Origin: Nitrosarchaeum sp.
Lineage (GTDB): Archaea; Thermoproteota; Nitrososphaeria; Nitrososphaerales; Nitrosopumilaceae
Reading direction: 5' to 3'
Length of the DNA stretch: 64,000 bases
NCBI RefSeq assembly: GCF_025699065.1
Contig: NZ_JAILWF010000001.1
Span: 149,626-213,625, forward strand
Each line of letters begins with the position of its first letter. Within the stretch, counting starts at the first letter, position 1. This document shows, piece after piece, positions 60,882-64,000 of this stretch. The translations under genes and the position numbers were made by a program. The notes beneath the pieces are model-generated. The model did not search any database. It worked only from the letters and a program-made list of their open reading frames with translations, and was not told where the DNA came from.

Positions 60882-62756
60882 TTACACCATCAGCTGGGGT
60901 CTGTGTGAAAGGTATTTTGGAAGGTTTAGTCCGGCAAAGGGTTTACCTTTTGTTTGTTCACTAATTTCATTAATAAAATCATCAAATGTCAATTCTCTAA
61001 CATTTCCTGTTTGCCTATCCCTAATACTTAGATTTTCCGAATTTGCTTCTTTTTCTCCAATTACCAAAGTATAGCGAATCCAATCTCTTTCAGCATCTCT
61101 GATCCTCTTTCCTATAGTTTCGTTTCTATCATCAATGTCTACACGGATATTTTGAGATGATAATCTATCAGCTAAGTTATCACAAATTGTAGCAAATTCT
61201 TCTTTAAGTGGAATTACTCTAACTTGTGTTGGTGCAAGCCATAATGGAAACTGGGGTTTTTTTCCTTCTTTAATTTCCTGAGCTGCTTTTTCTAAAATTA
61301 CATAGATTACTCGCTCAATTGCCCCACTTGGAGAATTATGCAATATGATAGGATTTTTGCGAGTATTATGCTCATCTACAAATTCAATACCATAACGATT
61401 CCCATTTTCAACATCAATTTGATCAGTAGAAAGAGCAGATGCTTTTCCCATAGAATCTACAAAGTTAAATTCCCATTTTAAAACAAAATAAAAGAATTTT
61501 TCTTTCCACATTTCGACAAGCACTGGTCTACCATGTTTCTTTACTAATTCATTAATTGATGATTTGTTTTCATTATAGAAATCCTCAGTAAATCTAATTG
61601 CCATCTCATAATCAGACTCTACAATTCCAAGTTCTTTTAGGACATTGCAAGATAAATCAAATCTAACTTTGATTTCTTCTATTGATTGTGTCATATCTTT
61701 GCAAAATGCATGACAATCAGGCATAGTAAATGCTCGTAGTCGTCTTAATCCTACCAACTCTCCGGATTGCTCGCGCCTAAAACTATAACGAGTTAACTCG
61801 TATAATCGATAAGGCAGATTCTTGTAGGACATTTGAAATTCATTTGCCATCAAAAATTGCCCAAAACAGGCTGCAAATCTTAAAAATAGTTTTTTTCCTT
61901 CAGAGTCAATGTTGTATTGTCTTGCAGGAAATCTATTGAAATAGCTAACCATACTTGGATGATGCGAATCATACATAATTGGAGTCTCAACTTCGTAACC
62001 ACCGTACTCTTTGACTTTATCGGTAACAAATCTTTCAATGAGGGATTTTATCAAACGACCGTTTGGAAAAAAACGCATGTTTCCAGAATCAGATGCTGGT
62101 TCGTAGTCTGCAATTCCCATTTTTTTCATCAATGCAACATGGGGTGGCGGTTCATCTACTGCTCGTTTTTTTGCTGATTCATATTTTGCAAGTACTTCAA
62201 GTTTAGGGTATTTTGAGAAATTAAAATCTCCAATATTTTCAAGAGTTCCGTCAGGAGAAAGTATCTTCCAATACGAAGTAATTTTTGATTCTCCTTTTAG
62301 CGCTTCAGAAGTCATCTCTTTTTCTTCAGTTGGTGTTTTTTCACCAAGATTTTCTTTTGTTACAACTTTGGAACTTTCAGCTAATGGGTGTCCTTTAACT
62401 TGAATGTGATATGATTTTGTCCAACCAAACGGCGAATGAGATACTTCAAGTTCAGTTGCAGAAGACTCCATCTCTTTAAGTAATGATAATGCAGTAGATG
62501 GCGCTGCTAAATTTGAGCTAAGATGAGCATATGGATATAATAGTAATTTTTTACATCCAATTTTTGTCATAGAATTTTTTATTTGTGAAATTGCACTTTG
62601 AGCAACAGATGAATCGTCGCCATTTTCAATGGCTACAAAAACAACAACAACTTCTTCCAATCTTTTTGTTTCAGGAACAATCTCTTCAGCACTTTTGATC
62701 TCCTTTTTTGTTGGAGTGTACTCTATGCTATCACAGTGCAGTTGCAGTATACGCAT
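60882..62756 (-). CDS. thrS: Threonyl-tRNA synthetase, archaeal type
   Basis: 624 residues. The first 140 residues are the archaeal D-aminoacyl-deacylase-like editing domain (MRILQLHCDSIEYTPTKKE, LLLYPYAHLSSNLA). The class II core follows: motif 1 region with NGRLIKSLIERFV, motif 2 YSFRREQSGELVGLRRLRAF, and motif 3 near NSPSGAIERVIYVILE. The anticodon-binding domain ends the protein. Charges tRNA-Thr. Full length. Confidence 0.97.
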   Translation of the reverse strand: MRILQLHCDSIEYTPTKKEIKSAEEIVPETKRLEEVVVVFVAIENGDDSSVAQSAISQIKNSMTKIGCKKLLLYPYAHLSSNLAAPSTALSLLKEMESSATELEVSHSPFGWTKSYHIQVKGHPLAESSKVVTKENLGEKTPTEEKEMTSEALKGESKITSYWKILSPDGTLENIGDFNFSKYPKLEVLAKYESAKKRAVDEPPPHVALMKKMGIADYEPASDSGNMRFFPNGRLIKSLIERFVTDKVKEYGGYEVETPIMYDSHHPSMVSYFNRFPARQYNIDSEGKKLFLRFAACFGQFLMANEFQMSYKNLPYRLYELTRYSFRREQSGELVGLRRLRAFTMPDCHAFCKDMTQSIEEIKVRFDLSCNVLKELGIVESDYEMAIRFTEDFYNENKSSINELVKKHGRPVLVEMWKEKFFYFVLKWEFNFVDSMGKASALSTDQIDVENGNRYGIEFVDEHNTRKNPIILHNSPSGAIERVIYVILEKAAQEIKEGKKPQFPLWLAPTQVRVIPLKEEFATICDNLADRLSSQNIRVDIDDRNETIGKRIRDAERDWIRYTLVIGEKEANSENLSIRDRQTGNVRELTFDDFINEISEQTKGKPFAGLNLPKYLSHRPQLMV

Positions 62757-62896
62757 AATCTCAAACCAAATAATAATTGAATTAAATCTTTGGCTAGTTC
62801 AGTCACATATAGAAATGAGAAACGGTTAGATCGTGCCTAAATTTACCTAAAAAGATTCAATTGAAAAACAGGTTTTAGAAGAATACAATATTTACA

Positions 62897-63298
62897 CTAA
62901 CCCCATTCATATATAGAAAATGAAAATTCTTCTTTTACGTCTTTTTTAATTAGATTTTTTTCTAGGATAACCCTACAAATCAAACTTGGGTCAGTTATGA
63001 TTTCCAGCCCTTTTAGCGCATCTTTCTTGGTAGACATTTCCTCTCCAAGAATTTTAACAACAACATCAGAAAGACCAGAAAGATCTTTTTTTGAATATTT
63101 TGCCGTGTGTAGATAAAATGTAATACTAAGAGACAGGGGTTTTCCTGCACATCTCTTCTTTACATTACTAATGTTTTTGCCCAACTTTGTTAGTATTGCT
63201 TCACGAATTAGTAATTTTGTCTCCTTTGCCTTTTTCCCTGTAGATAATGGAACAAGTTCGCTAACTTTGATATTTTGTAATAATACATCGCCTTTCAT
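62897..63298 (-). CDS. Hypothetical protein, 133 aa
   Basis: Soluble, basic alpha/beta protein. The segment KPLSLSITFYLHTAKYSKKDLSGLSDVVVKIL, in two halves, is loosely like RusA-type resolvase cores, but the catalytic aspartates cannot be matched. Upstream of thrS on the same strand. Function unknown. Confidence 0.55.
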   Translation of the reverse strand: MKGDVLLQNIKVSELVPLSTGKKAKETKLLIREAILTKLGKNISNVKKRCAGKPLSLSITFYLHTAKYSKKDLSGLSDVVVKILGEEMSTKKDALKGLEIITDPSLICRVILEKNLIKKDVKEEFSFSIYEWG

Positions 63299-63448
63299 AA
63301 CATTATTAAAAACAAGGGGAATTTAATCCGGGATCATAATAAAATATGATTGAAAAGTTTACTTTTTGAATTATTTGACACGGTATTGTTTTACATTAAA
63401 AATAAAGTTGGTACAGGCGTGAATTTATGTGGATTTTTTCAAAAACAA

Positions 63449-63793
63449 TTATTTTTGATTTTCAATCTTATCTCTTAAGGTAATTATTGAACGTAAAATC
63501 AATCCAGAAATACCCAGATTAGATTTTAGAAACAATGCTGCACGTTTAAGAGAATCATCACCACGAAATCCTTCGTCATAAATCATCTCTACTGAACCCT
63601 TATCAGTACCAACAAAAGAAGTAATTAACGAATAAGGTCCTAATTTCTCATCATTTTTTTCAACATAAAGTCGAAGTTCCACTGTGTTTATCAGAAACCC
63701 TTGTTCAGCAAAACTACCAGCTGAAATCAATACAACAACTTCATCAGGTTTTCGGTTTATTCTCTGAGGGTCATGTAAATCAATGATATTCAT
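63449..63793 (-). CDS. Hypothetical protein, 114 aa
   Basis: Alpha/beta protein with strands VVVLISAGSFAEQGFLI and TVELRLYVEKNDEKLGPYSLI. No family recognised. It starts 6 nt after the rhodanese-like gene stops, so the two are likely co-expressed. Confidence 0.6.
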   Translation of the reverse strand: MNIIDLHDPQRINRKPDEVVVLISAGSFAEQGFLINTVELRLYVEKNDEKLGPYSLITSFVGTDKGSVEMIYDEGFRGDDSLKRAALFLKSNLGISGLILRSIITLRDKIENQK

Positions 63794-63799
63794 AATATG

Positions 63800-64000
63800 T
63801 TATGAGTATTTTGTTCCCACATAAGAAATATTTGTAAAATAAAGTCGATATGGCCAATTGTTTATCCCACCAATCAAATAATAGGCATCAATATCATGAG
63901 AACGCAAAGATATCACCATCTGTTTTGATTGTTCATCATCTTTACTTATCAAAATTATCTTTGAATGTTTTGAAATATCAATTAAACTCCCTTCAGTGTA
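63800..64000 (-). CDS. Rhodanese-like domain protein, 5' part outside the window
   Basis: 66 C-terminal codons are visible. SKIILISKDDEQSKQMVISL and the following LRSHDIDAYYLIGGINNW fit the end of a rhodanese domain (L..GG...W). The active-site loop lies beyond the window or was read as SKDDEQS in place of the usual C-x5-R loop, so this copy may lack the catalytic cysteine. Confidence 0.55.
   Translation of the reverse strand, partial: YTEGSLIDISKHSKIILISKDDEQSKQMVISLRSHDIDAYYLIGGINNWPYRLYFTNISYVGTKYS

Noticed and set aside
62897-63298. RusA-type Holliday junction resolvase
   Set aside because: A loose resemblance of one segment only; the required aspartates could not be aligned.

Overview
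The window is a low-GC archaeal chromosome segment, most likely from a Nitrosopumilus-like ammonia-oxidising thaumarchaeon (Nitrososphaerota). The evidence is an archaeal aRF1 with NIKS and GGQ motifs, ribosomal protein eS26, archaeal ThrRS, TrmB and other winged-helix regulators, class III pilin signals, a CbtAB cobalt transporter and many tiny zinc-ribbon proteins. No rRNA, tRNA or CRISPR array was seen. Assignments rest on motifs read by eye, not on database searches.

Layout. 1-1.6 kb: 3' part of an acyl-CoA synthetase. 1.6-12 kb (minus strand): a type IV pilus locus with two near-identical pilins, ATPase, membrane platform, large surface protein and prepilin peptidase, followed by TrmB regulator, response regulator and histidine kinase. 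12.04-15.19 kb: a 3.1-kb mobile element bounded by 56-bp inverted repeats and a 15-bp (13-17 bp) target duplication. It carries an intact-looking Cas1, a DUF922 (HEQGH) protein translationally coupled to it and a secreted HELAH metallopeptidase-like protein. It has no polymerase, Cas2 or CRISPR, so it looks like a minimal casposon. It sits at the 3' end of a hydantoinase-like gene. 15.2-21.3 kb (minus): hydantoinase-like protein, FTR1 iron permease, two paired winged-helix regulators and CbtA/CbtB, a metal-uptake neighbourhood.

21.4-30.1 kb: housekeeping genes (DsbA-like protein, aRF1, HIT protein, IlvD, XPD/DinG-type helicase). The helicase frame has no ATG, GTG or TTG start upstream of its Walker A motif. 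30-45 kb: an accessory-looking stretch of short hypothetical proteins, zinc microproteins, GIY-YIG and PD-(D/E)XK nuclease-like proteins, a second DUF922 protein and a matrixin-like protease. Nitroreductase, PAC2, aldo/keto reductase and DPM1-GtrA genes lie among them. Several gene-free gaps here contain nested inverted repeats that look like structured RNAs.

45.4-51.2 kb: trpEGDCBA operon with overlapping genes and no trpF, behind a TATA box and a 10-bp-spaced direct repeat. 51.7-64 kb: pyrG, NAD kinase with a C-terminal winged helix, PfkB kinase, a 1040-residue pilin-signal surface protein with a LamG-like region, rps26e, CDP-alcohol phosphatidyltransferase, agmatinase-like protein, thrS, two hypotheticals and a rhodanese-like gene cut by the window end.
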